From Shewanella sp. TC10 (GTDB lineage: Bacteria > Pseudomonadota > Gammaproteobacteria > Enterobacterales > Shewanellaceae): a stretch of DNA of 55,540 nucleotides. The stretch covers positions 316 through 55,855 of the forward strand of contig NZ_VKHR01000006.1 in the NCBI RefSeq assembly GCF_009663145.1, in the 5' to 3' direction. Shown here in pieces: positions 25,329 through 34,350 of this stretch. The stretch's first letter is position 1. Each line of letters starts with the position of its first letter. A model generated the notes under the pieces. The model was not told the origin of the DNA. It was given only the letters and a program-made list of their open reading frames with translations, and ran no database searches. The translations under genes were made by a program, and so were the position numbers.

Positions 25329-25945
25329 TAAAACGTTTCTGCCCCAAAACTTGTTAACAGCTGTAGTCAGCTAATAATTTCTAGATTTGAATCGAATCTA
25401 AACCTAAATCAAGGTCGTGGCGCTTCGCCCACACCAGACCAAGAGGGTATCAACAGCAATACCCTCTTGGAACACCCTGCCGCCCCTATCGAAAAATGCT
25501 GAAAAGCGCATATTTTCAACGGGGATTGATCCAGCTATCAACCTCGCTTGTAGACTGCTTCGGCCTTATTCGAAAATGCTAACGCTTCCGATGGGCCGTC
25601 CATGGCCCGACGAAAGCTAGCCTGACGTCCTGTCAGGCTCACGCTATTTTCTTCAACGTCCTCAATTCAAATGGTGCCTTTTAGATTTGTATCTTTTTTA
25701 TCTTTAAGTTGACGCGAATAAAGTTTAAATCGAAGAGACAATAATCCCAGTGTAGATGCAGCAGCGAGCTTCCAAAACATGGATGTTTTGGCAGAGCTTA
25801 CAGGGACGTACTTGCAGCGTCTCGCTGTTGTATCTGCACATAAGCCTGCGGCAGGCAATGGGTTAGATTGAAATAATGGTCTTGAGTAACTAGCCCAATT
25901 TATATGAGGTATAAAATTGTTGTTCTTAAAACGTTTCTGTCCAAA
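25329..25945 (+). repeat. Hairpin-rich mosaic repeat R2 (right flank of the nuclease cargo)
   Basis: A second copy of the R1 element, directly repeated about 1.9 kb downstream of the end of R1. Its ends carry the short direct repeat AAACGTTTCTGCCCC / AAACGTTTCTGTCC (about 25331 and 25929). Stems: 25382-25400, 25441-25468 (AAGAGGGTAT / ATACCCTCTT), 25593-25608, 25619-25639, 25762-25827 with 25772-25791 nested. Long conserved blocks shared with R1 include the GTGGCGCTTCGCCCAC hairpin and TAGCCTGACGTCCTGTCAGG. The minus-strand frame at 25667-25966 is not likely to be a gene. Confidence 0.85.
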
Positions 25946-26064
25946 AGTGAGTTTGGAAGTGATCAAACTTTATCATCAAAAATCACATTCATAATCAGAT
26001 AAATTATCAAATCCGCGCCTGAAAGCGACTCAAATCCCGCTGAACTATATGCTCCACTCGTATG

Positions 26065-27453
26065 CTAGCTCGCGATTTTCGCCTCAGCGATTGGGTTGGT
26101 AGCCAAAAACTCAAACAAGCCTGTTTGCATGTTTACATTCCAGAATCTGCCTGCAAGCGTGAGGCTAAGCGCTTTATCATCAAGTGTCGCAAGACCATTT
26201 TGCTGCCAAGCTGCAAATAATGGCTGTAAGTGAGCCAGTACTTCTGCCTCTACTTTATTGAATGCCAGAACTCCTGAGTCGAGGCCGCGCTTAAATACCG
26301 CATCAAAAGCGGCTGATGGATTAGGGCTTAATGCCATTCCCGGGACTCTTACAGGGTCTTTTACAGGTGCTTTTATCGATGCTAACTCTGATGTCTGTGA
26401 TTCGTGCGCTTGATGCCATTCGCTTAAATCTCTGGCATTCATCATGCCATGGCCGTGAATACTACCGCCTCCGCCAGCGCCAAAGGGTAAGATTTCAATA
26501 CCACTTTTAGCCAGTGAGTTGTAAATACTGCGCTCACGATCGTCTCGGCGCCAATGACAGCTGGATAAACGCTGCCACTCATTTGATTCTAACTTGTTCG
26601 CACCATAGGCATACATATTGGCACGGGTTTGACTGTCGGCTTGAAATTCACTGGTATCGGTACCCAGAATTTTGCCTTTTTCACTGGCTTTGTCGATGCG
26701 AGTGCCACCTAAACCAATCAGTTGATACAAGTCGACCCCATGAGCACCAGAAGCGATGGCCGCGTCGATATCTTGTTGCCATATTTCCATGGTTTGGCCA
26801 GGCAAACCAAAAATAAGGTCGATAACAATACTTGCCGTTGGATGCTGGCTTAACTGCTGAATTCTATCCAGTAATGTTTGCTTATCATCAAAGCGGCCAG
26901 CGGCTTTTCGCACTTCAGTATCAAAACTTTGTACGCCAAACGAAAAGCGATTGAAGCCGTTATCAAGTGCGCTATGCCATTTATCATCATCAAAGCCATT
27001 GAGTCGGCCTTCGAGAGTGATTTCTGTATCTGCTGTTAATGGAAACTGCTGGATTGCTTTTCCTAGTGCTGCAATTTCTTCCGCCTTGATATCCGTCGGC
27101 GTGCCTCCACCCACATAAACGGTATCAAAAGGCTGGCTTTGGGCTAAAGGGGTTTGGGCTGCAATAGTGAGTTGCTGACACAGGCGATTCATATAATCAC
27201 TGATGCGCTCAGGTTTCGCGCCATTTTCAAAGAAGTTACAAAAGCTGCAGCGCTTGCGACAAAAAGGCACATGAATGTATAAAGCTCTTTTTTCAGCCTT
27301 AGTGGGTTGTTGCCACCATTGTTGCCATAAGTCATCGTTTAGCTGAAGCGGTCTACTGCCACTGCGACCAGCATGGGGAGCGCTTTTAACCTTAAAGGCA
27401 TGTTGTAATGGATCTGGGCTAGCAATACCTGTCATGGTCGAGGTTAGTATCAT
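26065..27453 (-). CDS. hutW: Anaerobic heme-degradation radical SAM methyltransferase HutW/ChuW
   Basis: A radical SAM protein of the HemN-like group. The cluster motif is in ALYIHVPFCRKRCSFCNFF (C-x3-C-x2-C at about residues 64-71), the glycine-rich SAM site is in TVYVGGGTPTDI, and FSFGVQSFDTEVRKAAGR matches the family. ChuW/HutW opens heme without oxygen, releasing iron and yielding linear tetrapyrroles. I chose the ATG at 27453 since a Fur box covers 27490-27508 and would lie inside a longer frame. Fur control means it is made under iron limitation. In Vibrio hutW adjoins hutX and hutZ; here those are about 12 kb away. Confidence 0.87.
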   Translation of the reverse strand: MILTSTMTGIASPDPLQHAFKVKSAPHAGRSGSRPLQLNDDLWQQWWQQPTKAEKRALYIHVPFCRKRCSFCNFFENGAKPERISDYMNRLCQQLTIAAQTPLAQSQPFDTVYVGGGTPTDIKAEEIAALGKAIQQFPLTADTEITLEGRLNGFDDDKWHSALDNGFNRFSFGVQSFDTEVRKAAGRFDDKQTLLDRIQQLSQHPTASIVIDLIFGLPGQTMEIWQQDIDAAIASGAHGVDLYQLIGLGGTRIDKASEKGKILGTDTSEFQADSQTRANMYAYGANKLESNEWQRLSSCHWRRDDRERSIYNSLAKSGIEILPFGAGGGGSIHGHGMMNARDLSEWHQAHESQTSELASIKAPVKDPVRVPGMALSPNPSAAFDAVFKRGLDSGVLAFNKVEAEVLAHLQPLFAAWQQNGLATLDDKALSLTLAGRFWNVNMQTGLFEFLATNPIAEAKIAS

Positions 27454-27489
27454 GATGACTCTCAGCTGGGTAGAAAAACAATTACCTGT

Positions 27490-27508
27490 AATGATAACCA
27501 TTATCATT
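27490..27508. promoter_or_regulatory. Fur box of hutW
   Basis: AATGATAACCATTATCATT, a 19-bp near-perfect palindrome close to the classical GATAATGATAATCATTATC. It lies 37 bases before the hutW start, inside the expected promoter. Confidence 0.88.
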
Positions 27509-27782
27509 TGATCTTTTTAAGGGATAGATCAAGTTTGCTGGCTTTGCATTGTAAATTTTGGCTGATAGTTTGAATTATCTGGCAATGCTTGTTGCCTAGC
27601 TTTAAAAATTGCTAAATCGCTTTAAAGCCAGCCCTGAACGTTTTAAGCGCTGAGTATTTAAATGGTGAGTATGTAAGTGGTAAATGCTTCAAGCTGTTTC
27701 AAGAACTTTGCTGTGAAAGGGCTTAGTGTTTTAGGGATAGGGAGTATAAAGCAACTATCAAATCTTAATAAACAAGTAATAA

Positions 27783-27818
27783 AAAGCCCAATAACATTCA
27801 TTGTTGCTACTGGGCTTT
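27783..27818 (-). terminator. Terminator of the chemotaxis receptor gene
   Basis: AAAGCCCA and TGGGCTTT, 20-base loop. On the minus strand it is followed by TTATTAC, 28 bases past the stop of the receptor gene at 27846. The rest of the gap to hutW (27509-27780) shows no gene. Confidence 0.65.
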
Positions 27819-27845
27819 AAGTGATGACTTTTATTGGCTTTAATC

Positions 27846-29720
27846 TTATAAGGTAAACGTCGCGACTAAGTCATTGAGTGATTTAGCCTGAACTTTGAGA
27901 TCTTTGGCTTTTTGAACACTAAACTCAGCCGCTTTAGTGATATCGTCGGTTACGTCTTTAATCGCCACTGTATTTTGAGTGATTTCCCCAGTTACTTGGG
28001 TTTGCTCTTCTGCGGCGGTGGCAATCTGGCTAGCCATGTCTGAAATCAAGGCAACAGCTTGAGTGATTTCTTCAATCGCCACTGTGGCTTCGTTAGCATC
28101 ATTTACACTGTTGCCGGCTAATGCTTGGCTACTTTGCATTAAAGTGACTGCATTGGATGTGGTTTGCTGCAAGGTTTCGATGGTTTCATAAATCTCTTGC
28201 GCTGAATCTTGGGTGCGTCGAGACAATACTCGAACTTCATCTGCAACTACCGCAAATCCACGCCCTTGTTCGCCTGCGCGAGCCGCTTCAATTGCAGCGT
28301 TTAATGCAAGTAGATTGGTTTGTTCAGCAATGCCTTGAATGGTCGAAAGGATGCTAGATATGGCAGTGGCATGTCGACTTAACTCGCCAATCACATCGGT
28401 TGCTTGAGTAACTTCATCCGCTAAAAGGGTGATTGATTGGCGGGTATTATCAACCAAGCTTTGGCCTTGCTGGCTGCTGGTACTTGATTGTTGGGCTGCA
28501 GTGGCAGTATTTTCTGCATTGGCAGCAATCTCATGAGTCGCACTGGCCATTTGTGTTACGGCTGTGGCAACCATAGTGACTTCTTGTTGTTGAACTTGCA
28601 GCTCTTTCTCTGCCAAATGGCTACTGTTTAGGCTGTCATCAGCTTGTTTATCTAACTTGTTTGCTAACTCGCGAATTTGGCTAATCAACTGATGTTGGCT
28701 GCCTACAAAGCGGTTAAAGCTAATCGCTAAAGTTCCAACTTCATCTTGTGAGTCCACTTTAATACGTTGGGTTAAATCGGCATCACCATCGGCGATATGG
28801 GCTAATGCTTGAGATACACGAGCAAGAGGTGCTAAAAGCTGACCCATTAACCATGAAATCACCATCATACTAACGACAAGCACTAAGGTTGATATACCCA
28901 GTTGGGCAAGCAACAGTGAGCTTAATGGCGCTTCAAGAGTTTGTTTATCTAGCACTAAAATGAGTTCCCAATCTGTATTCGGAATATCTTCAGCCCAGAC
29001 TAATTTGTCTCGTCCTTCAGCATCAAAATGAATTGGAATAAGTTGGTTTGGTAAGCGGTTTTGAATTAATAAATTGTAATCTAGATCTTTATCAATCGCG
29101 CTAATATGCCCCATTGCCTTGCCGGCATCTTTATAGGCGATAACGGTACCGTCTTTATGCATCATGATGGCAAAACCGTCTGACGGTAGCTTCATTCTGT
29201 TGACGTCATCGACTAAGTCATCGATATAAAGATCGCCGCCAATCACGCCGTTATGGGTTTGCTTAGCGAGGGTAATAACAAGGTTACGGGTAGTAAAGTC
29301 AATATAAGGCTTGGTAATAATGGCATTACTGCTACTTGCTGCTTGTTGGTACCAAGGTCTTGTACGTGGGTCGTAACCTGTATTGTCAATCGTAGGATCT
29401 GAGTCAAGCATGTCACCTGACGATTTACCAAAAAAAGTTGAAGAGAAGTGCCCAGATGCTTCTGCTTGCTGTAGTGCTTTTACTGCATGTTCATCATGCA
29501 CCAATTGATCTAATGCTGAAATGATGCCTATTTTACCAATAAACCAATCACCGATCCGTTCTGCTTGTTGACCACTCAAGCGCTGTACTTGCTCAAGGTT
29601 AGATTGCAGAAGTATGTCTTTTTGATTTGAGTAACTTTGCCAAGAAAGCAAAGCAATAACCATTGAAAGCGCAACTAATACAGGAACAAGGATTTTTTGT
29701 TTTAACGAATAGGATTTCAT
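27846..29720 (-). CDS. Methyl-accepting chemotaxis protein with dCache domain
   Basis: A 624-residue receptor. It has transmembrane helix 1 (about 12-30), a dCache_1 periplasmic domain (about 35-270), helix 2 (about 275-300), HAMP and a signalling domain with [20 protein letters not shown] (20-residue excerpt) and [12 protein letters not shown]. The segment [15 protein letters not shown], followed by [17 protein letters not shown] and [10 protein letters not shown], has the aromatic/R-x-W-Y/Y/D layout of amino-acid-binding dCache domains, so amino acids are plausible ligands (inference). It is a single gene with its own terminator. The ribosome site before the ATG is weak. Confidence 0.9.
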   Translation of the reverse strand: MKSYSLKQKILVPVLVALSMVIALLSWQSYSNQKDILLQSNLEQVQRLSGQQAERIGDWFIGKIGIISALDQLVHDEHAVKALQQAEASGHFSSTFFGKSSGDMLDSDPTIDNTGYDPRTRPWYQQAASSSNAIITKPYIDFTTRNLVITLAKQTHNGVIGGDLYIDDLVDDVNRMKLPSDGFAIMMHKDGTVIAYKDAGKAMGHISAIDKDLDYNLLIQNRLPNQLIPIHFDAEGRDKLVWAEDIPNTDWELILVLDKQTLEAPLSSLLLAQLGISTLVLVVSMMVISWLMGQLLAPLARVSQALAHIADGDADLTQRIKVDSQDEVGTLAISFNRFVGSQHQLISQIRELANKLDKQADDSLNSSHLAEKELQVQQQEVTMVATAVTQMASATHEIAANAENTATAAQQSSTSSQQGQSLVDNTRQSITLLADEVTQATDVIGELSRHATAISSILSTIQGIAEQTNLLALNAAIEAARAGEQGRGFAVVADEVRVLSRRTQDSAQEIYETIETLQQTTSNAVTLMQSSQALAGNSVNDANEATVAIEEITQAVALISDMASQIATAAEEQTQVTGEITQNTVAIKDVTDDITKAAEFSVQKAKDLKVQAKSLNDLVATFTL

Positions 29721-29970
29721 ATTAACCGGTAATATCCGTGAATAGTGGAACAGAGTAATGACGTCGGTTATCGAGGCACTACAGAGCTAATTTGGGCGGC
29801 GGATAGTGGCATAGTTTTGTATGTTTTAATAGCAACTGGATTGTTAAATAACCAAATTAAACATGGTGATAACGAGAGAGCTACGGCATAGATACAAGTC
29901 GTACTCATTGCTGAAAATTACTGACTAAATCATTATCCTGCAGAGGGGTTAAAGCGACACTGAAAGCAAA

Positions 29971-30050
29971 GTTCTTTAAAGGACGCTCTTTAAGGAAGCA
30001 CTTTAAGCTAAGGGCCTTAAATTAAGAGCTTTAAGGAAGGCGCTTTAACC
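29971..30050. repeat. CTTTAAGG-rich tandem-like repeat
   Basis: Four to five copies of CTTTAA(G/A) alternate with GGAAG in about 80 bp. The unit CTCTTTAAGGAAGCACTTTAA near 29986 recurs as AGCTTTAAGGAAGGCGCTTTAA near 30028. It is in the upstream region of the dCache receptor; the rest of that gap (29721-29970) shows nothing else recognisable. Confidence 0.55.
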
Positions 30051-30092
30051 TGCTTACCTTGCAGGAATAGCTAAAGGCTGAATTATAAGTTA

Positions 30093-30148
30093 CTAGGGCC
30101 TGTTGATCTTTCAAGGTTGTTTTTGCAGCAAAGTTCAACAGGCCCTAG
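30093..30148. mobile_element. MITE-like palindromic repeat, copy B (short)
   Basis: CTAGGGCCTGTTGATCTTT and its inverse AAAGTTCAACAGGCCCTAG bracket 18 bases. The 19-bp arms pair with one mismatch. They match the ends of copy A (10310-10590) without the internal part, as expected of an internal-deletion derivative. Confidence 0.8.
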
Positions 30149-30194
30149 CAGTAAACCACCTAAACGTTTAAGTGATTTACGATGGTTTACTGCT
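30148..30194. terminator. 12-bp stem downstream of the ABC exporter gene
   Basis: AGCAGTAAACCA (30148-30159) is repeated in inverse at 30183-30194 with a 23-base loop, directly abutting copy B. It is 18 bases past the exporter stop on the minus strand. A clear T-run is missing, so terminator function is uncertain. Confidence 0.5.
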
Positions 30195-30212
30195 GATGAA
30201 TAACGAGTGAAA

Positions 30213-32081
30213 TTAACTCACGTCTACATAGAGTTGTTTGAATAGCCCTGGTTGGTTCTTTAAATGCTGCTCAGTGCCTGACTGACTGATTTTGCCATCA
30301 TCAAGAACCAGTATTCGGTCTGCCAACCGTAAATTATTCAGTCTATGAGCGATAATTATTGAGGTGCGTTGCTGCAAAAACTCAGTGAGATTTGCGAGCA
30401 CTTTGGCTTCGGTTACCGCATCTAAGGCTGATGTTGCTTCATCTAAAATGACCACTTGTGGTTGGCTTATCCACATTCTAGCAATGGCTAAACGTTGCAT
30501 TTGGCCACCAGAAAGACGCGTAGTGGAACGACCTAAATCAGTGTCGAGTTGGTCAGCCCATTGAGAGACTGTGTCGCTTAACTCTGCGTGAGCGAGTGCT
30601 TGCCATAAGGTGTCATCATCTACCTCAACACCAAAGGTCAAATTATCGCGCAAGCTGCCTGCAATCAACTTAGGGTGTTGGGGAACATAGCCCACCTGTT
30701 GACGAAATCGGTTAATGCCATAGTCAGACATCTGTTGGCCGTTAATGCTGATACTGCCTGATTGAGGCATATAAAAGCCCAATAACAAATTGATTAACGT
30801 TGACTTGCCACCACCACTCATTGCCAGTAATGCGACGGATTCATTAGCCGCTAAACTTAGGTTTAATTGCTTGAATAAATGCGGTTCTTGTTCAAAGCCA
30901 AAACTGACATTGTGGAAATCAATATTGATTTTAGCTGTCACAGAGCCTTGTGGTTCAGTTTGGGATAAATCTGAATTTTCCTGAGTCGGTTCAACGTCTA
31001 AATCCAATAAGTTGTTCAGTCTTTCCATTGAAGCTTGGGCGCCAAATCGAGCATATTGAATATTGAGCAACTCTTGTATTGGCCCCATTAAATACCAAAG
31101 GTAGCTAAATACCGCAAAGATTTGTCCCACTGTTAAATCAGATACCAGCACCATAAAAATAGCCATGGCGCGAAAGCATTCAAAACCAAGTAAGAAGGTA
31201 GTGAAGCTGAGCTTATTTAATGCATCTGTTTTCCATTGATTAGCAATGGCATGGTGACTAAGGCTTGAAGCTAAGCCAAACACTCTTTGATAATAGTGCT
31301 TTTCTTGCTGAGCTAAACGAAGTTCGCGAGTGGCATCGACGGTATCTACAAGCGCTTGCTGAAAAGCTTCGGTGGCGGCATTTTCTTTGCGGCGTAAGCT
31401 TTTCACATGCTCCGCGAAGCGTGATGAGAAATATATCACCAGAGGGTTAAGCAAGATGATCATCAATCCCAATTGCCAATTCAGCCACAACAACACGCTG
31501 GCAATGGCCACAATGGTGAGCACACTGATAATGAGTCGTGAAAGAGTGTCACTGACAAATCGCTCAACCGTATCGACATCGGTAATGCATCGTGAAGCAA
31601 GCCCAGCACTACCATACTTATCGAATGCACTAATTTGAATGTTAGGTAATTGCATCAGCATACGTTGTCGGACATCTAAACTGATCCGCTTAGCGATTTT
31701 AGTAAACTCGCGTGCCTGTATTACTTGGGTGATCATGGTCAGTAATCGAAGCAAGATAACGGCGAGTAACACAATGACAATATAGACACTGGGTTTGTGC
31801 CAAACTTCGGGCAAAATTGGATGTAAATTATTGAGTAACCAACCCGTTTGTCCAAGCAGTACTTCATCAACCAATAATGGCATAAGCATAGGAATTGGTA
31901 AGCTTAATAACGTCGCTAATACAGCAATCAGGTTTGCCTGAATAAGCTGACGTTTATGAGTCACGATTTTTTGCTTTAACCAAGTCCAGTTTAGCCTTGA
32001 TTGCTCTTGCTTGAAGTGTGCTTTGGTTTGATTATTGTGTTGGGGGTTTTGTTGAGCCAAAACTAGTGTCCTTTGGAGCAT
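30213..32081 (-). CDS. ABC transporter, fused permease and ATP-binding protein (MsbA-type)
   Basis: The 622-residue half-transporter has six transmembrane helices (about 45-345) and a C-terminal nucleotide-binding domain. Walker A is AMSGGGKSTLINLL, the Q-loop is VGYVPQHP, the signature is LSGGQMQR, Walker B is VVILDEATSALD and the H-loop is IIIAHRLNNLR. These mark an ABC exporter that works as a dimer. The substrate is unknown; position next to hmuV suggests, but does not prove, a link with heme or iron. The gene is bracketed by repeat copies B and C. Copy C begins 18 bases upstream of the ATG, with no ribosome site before it. A TTG at codon 8 (32060) has AAAGGA upstream and may be the real start. 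Confidence 0.87.
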   Translation of the reverse strand: MLQRTLVLAQQNPQHNNQTKAHFKQEQSRLNWTWLKQKIVTHKRQLIQANLIAVLATLLSLPIPMLMPLLVDEVLLGQTGWLLNNLHPILPEVWHKPSVYIVIVLLAVILLRLLTMITQVIQAREFTKIAKRISLDVRQRMLMQLPNIQISAFDKYGSAGLASRCITDVDTVERFVSDTLSRLIISVLTIVAIASVLLWLNWQLGLMIILLNPLVIYFSSRFAEHVKSLRRKENAATEAFQQALVDTVDATRELRLAQQEKHYYQRVFGLASSLSHHAIANQWKTDALNKLSFTTFLLGFECFRAMAIFMVLVSDLTVGQIFAVFSYLWYLMGPIQELLNIQYARFGAQASMERLNNLLDLDVEPTQENSDLSQTEPQGSVTAKINIDFHNVSFGFEQEPHLFKQLNLSLAANESVALLAMSGGGKSTLINLLLGFYMPQSGSISINGQQMSDYGINRFRQQVGYVPQHPKLIAGSLRDNLTFGVEVDDDTLWQALAHAELSDTVSQWADQLDTDLGRSTTRLSGGQMQRLAIARMWISQPQVVILDEATSALDAVTEAKVLANLTEFLQQRTSIIIAHRLNNLRLADRILVLDDGKISQSGTEQHLKNQPGLFKQLYVDVS

Positions 32082-32098
32082 GACAGCAAAAATTTGAG

Positions 32099-32229
32099 AT
32101 AGCGTTTGCTGGCCATTTTTACTGCGTTATCGACTTTCTTATGTAGAATAACGACATAAGAAAGCCTCTGCCTTGTAAAAATGCCCCACAATTCGCTGCA
32201 AGAAAACCTTGAAAGAACAGTAGGCTCTA
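32099..32229. mobile_element. MITE-like palindromic repeat, copy C (partial)
   Basis: It matches the right half of copy A (10460-10590), with TTTTTACTGCGTTATCGACTT shared nearly exactly. Its inner hairpin TTTCTTATGT / ACATAAGAAA (32135-32144, 32154-32163) is perfect, whereas in copy A it is eroded. The outer end (AGTAGGCTCTAG) is degenerate. It sits between hmuV and the exporter gene, directly upstream of the latter. Confidence 0.75.
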
Positions 32230-32279
32230 GCTCAATAAACTGTCGATTGTTAAGTTATGAAGTTAAGCCATCAAAACCG

Positions 32280-33233
32280 TTAAAAAATTAACGGCAGATT
32301 GCTTTTAGGATCAACAACTAAAGTGGGTTTGTAATGCCAAACCTTCTCAATGATATCTGCCGTCAGCGCAGTGTGAGGTTCACCATCACTCACCACTTCA
32401 CCCTTTTCTAGCACAACCAATCTATCGGCATAACGACAGGCTTGATTCAAGTCGTGTAATACCACTACTACACTGTAGTTATGCTGGTGAGCTAAGGTTT
32501 GCGCAAGCTCAAGTACTCTATGTTGCTGAGCCAAATCTAATGCAGAAGTGGGTTCGTCCAATAATAGAATGGGATTGCTTGGTGCTTGAGCCAGCTGAGT
32601 CAATACCCGAGCTAACTGCACCCGCTGTTTTTCCCCGCCAGAAAGAGTGGGGTAACTGCGAAACTTAAGTGCTGATAATGCAACTTGTTCCAGCTGTTTA
32701 TCGACGAGGTCACAACCTTGTTGCTGGCCAATGGTTAATGGGTATAAACCCATTTGCACCACTTCGTGTACTTTAAAGGGAAAAGTCAGCGAGGCGTGTT
32801 GTGGTAATACTGCTAGTGACTTGGCAAGTTCTGCTCTGTTCCATTCAAGTAATGGTTTGCCAAACATGGAAATATCACCAGAAGAGAGCGCTGTTTCTTG
32901 GCATAAGCTTTTGAGCAAGGTCGACTTACCAGCGCCATTAGGACCTAATAATGCAGTCACTTGTCCAGGTTTGATTTCAAGATTAATGTCGTTGAGCACT
33001 GGTTTTTTACCAATATGCACTGACAGATTATTGATACTCACCACAGACTTATTTAATGCATTATTGGATTGAGTTTCTTCAGCAGATGTCTCTGATTTTG
33101 GTGTGAATATCACGCTGTCTTTACTGGTACGGGATATGGCCGTTCTATCGAGTCCAGCAAGTTCTAAACCCGATAGCTCAGGTGCTGATTTATGTGTCTT
33201 TAGCATTGATTTTAGCTCTAGATTTCTCAACAT
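32280..33233 (-). CDS. hmuV: Heme ABC transporter ATP-binding protein
   Basis: The ATPase of the heme importer. Walker A is [14 protein letters not shown], the signature is [12 protein letters not shown], Walker B is [12 protein letters not shown], and the H-loop lies in [16 protein letters not shown]. It energises transfer of heme from periplasm to cytoplasm with HmuU. I chose the ATG at 33233 because it directly follows the hmuU stop (TAA-T-ATG). A frame start at 33287 would overlap hmuU. Even so, about 60 serine/threonine-rich residues precede the ATPase domain, which is longer than usual for HmuV. It is last in the tonB-exbB-exbD-hmuT-hmuU-hmuV run. Confidence 0.88.
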   Translation of the reverse strand: MLRNLELKSMLKTHKSAPELSGLELAGLDRTAISRTSKDSVIFTPKSETSAEETQSNNALNKSVVSINNLSVHIGKKPVLNDINLEIKPGQVTALLGPNGAGKSTLLKSLCQETALSSGDISMFGKPLLEWNRAELAKSLAVLPQHASLTFPFKVHEVVQMGLYPLTIGQQQGCDLVDKQLEQVALSALKFRSYPTLSGGEKQRVQLARVLTQLAQAPSNPILLLDEPTSALDLAQQHRVLELAQTLAHQHNYSVVVVLHDLNQACRYADRLVVLEKGEVVSDGEPHTALTADIIEKVWHYKPTLVVDPKSNLPLIF

Positions 33234-33234
33234 A

Positions 33235-34251
33235 TTACACCAACTTATTGCGCTGCTTGAGTAATAAAATAATGAAGAAAGGCGCACCTAACAGTGCAGT
33301 AACAAGGCCAACTGGGAGTTCAGAAGGGGCGACAATTGAGCGAGCACCAATATCGGCAACCACTAAAATTGCAGCACCCAACATGGCACTTAATGGCAAG
33401 AGTAAGCGGTGATCAGGTCCAATCATCATTCTGACTAAATGAGGAACCACAAGGCCAATAAAACCAATAATCCCAGTGGCGGCAACCGCAATGCCCACGC
33501 CAATGGCACATAAAACTATGAGCTTTAACTTAAGCTTGTCGACATCTAACCCTAAGTGTCTAGCTTCTGCTTCGCCCAGTAATAATGCGTTAAGGGCTTT
33601 AGCGCTTTGATGAAACTGCCAGCTTATTACCGCTAAGGCGATCAAACTTAAGATGACATAATGCCACTGAGCACCAGCCACAGAGCCCATTTGCCATAAG
33701 GTTAAATCACGCAGTGCCATGTCATTGGCCATATAGGTAAGTACGCCGATACCTGCACCAGCCAAAGCTGCAACTGCGACACCGGAAAGCAGTAATAACA
33801 CCACTGAAGTACCGCTCGGGCTTGAGGCCAAACGATACACAATCAAAGTTGTAATTAGGCCAGCAAAGAAAGCACTAAAGGCCACTAGGTATTCACCGCC
33901 TTGAGGAAACAGCACGATACAAATCGCAGCACCTAATGCCGCCCCAGACGACACACCGATAATGCCTGGATCTGCTAATGGGTTTCGAAATAATCCCTGC
34001 ATTACAGCGCCACATTGCGCTAATGTGGCGCCAACGGCTAATGCTAACAAGGTGCGTGGTAAACGGACGTTATTGATCACCAGTTGTTCATGTGGTGCAA
34101 CCGAAGCCAGCTCTTGGCCTGTGGCCCAATTCACCATAGCGTTAAAGCTGGTGGCAGGGCTGATTTGTAATGGTCCGATGCTGACAGACAACAGGCTTGT
34201 AATCACCAAAGCGGTGAGTAAACAAGGCCAAAGCCAACGTTGATTTTCCAT
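33235..34251 (-). CDS. hmuU: Heme ABC transporter permease
   Basis: A FecCD/BtuC-type permease of about 338 residues with roughly ten transmembrane helices. Conserved segments are [24 protein letters not shown] [37 protein letters not shown], and [20 protein letters not shown], which includes the cytoplasmic coupling helix to the ATPase. It forms the inner-membrane heme channel with HmuV. I chose the ATG at 34251 for the AGGA 7 bases upstream; the frame extends 10 codons more. It lies 99 bases after hmuT and is coupled to hmuV. Confidence 0.9.
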   Translation of the reverse strand: MENQRWLWPCLLTALVITSLLSVSIGPLQISPATSFNAMVNWATGQELASVAPHEQLVINNVRLPRTLLALAVGATLAQCGAVMQGLFRNPLADPGIIGVSSGAALGAAICIVLFPQGGEYLVAFSAFFAGLITTLIVYRLASSPSGTSVVLLLLSGVAVAALAGAGIGVLTYMANDMALRDLTLWQMGSVAGAQWHYVILSLIALAVISWQFHQSAKALNALLLGEAEARHLGLDVDKLKLKLIVLCAIGVGIAVAATGIIGFIGLVVPHLVRMMIGPDHRLLLPLSAMLGAAILVVADIGARSIVAPSELPVGLVTALLGAPFFIILLLKQRNKLV

Positions 34252-34350
34252 GATGTTTCCTACTGTGCTTAACCGTATCACTGTCGATAGTATGTGCTAC
34301 ATCACTGCGCTCACTTTGTTTGCTGTGAGCGCAAGGTTTGTCTGGGCGAA

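Noticed and set aside
25329..25945. R elements as integron attC sites
   Set aside because: They are several times longer than normal attC, no GTTRRRY/RYYYAAC core pair was seen at the ends, and no integron integrase is in the window.
22850..25945. CRISPR array or prophage
   Set aside because: There are no short regular direct repeats with unique spacers and no phage structural or integrase genes.
27454..27507. N-terminal extension of HutW to an ATG at 27507
   Set aside because: It would make the Fur box coding sequence. ATG 27453 is a better start.
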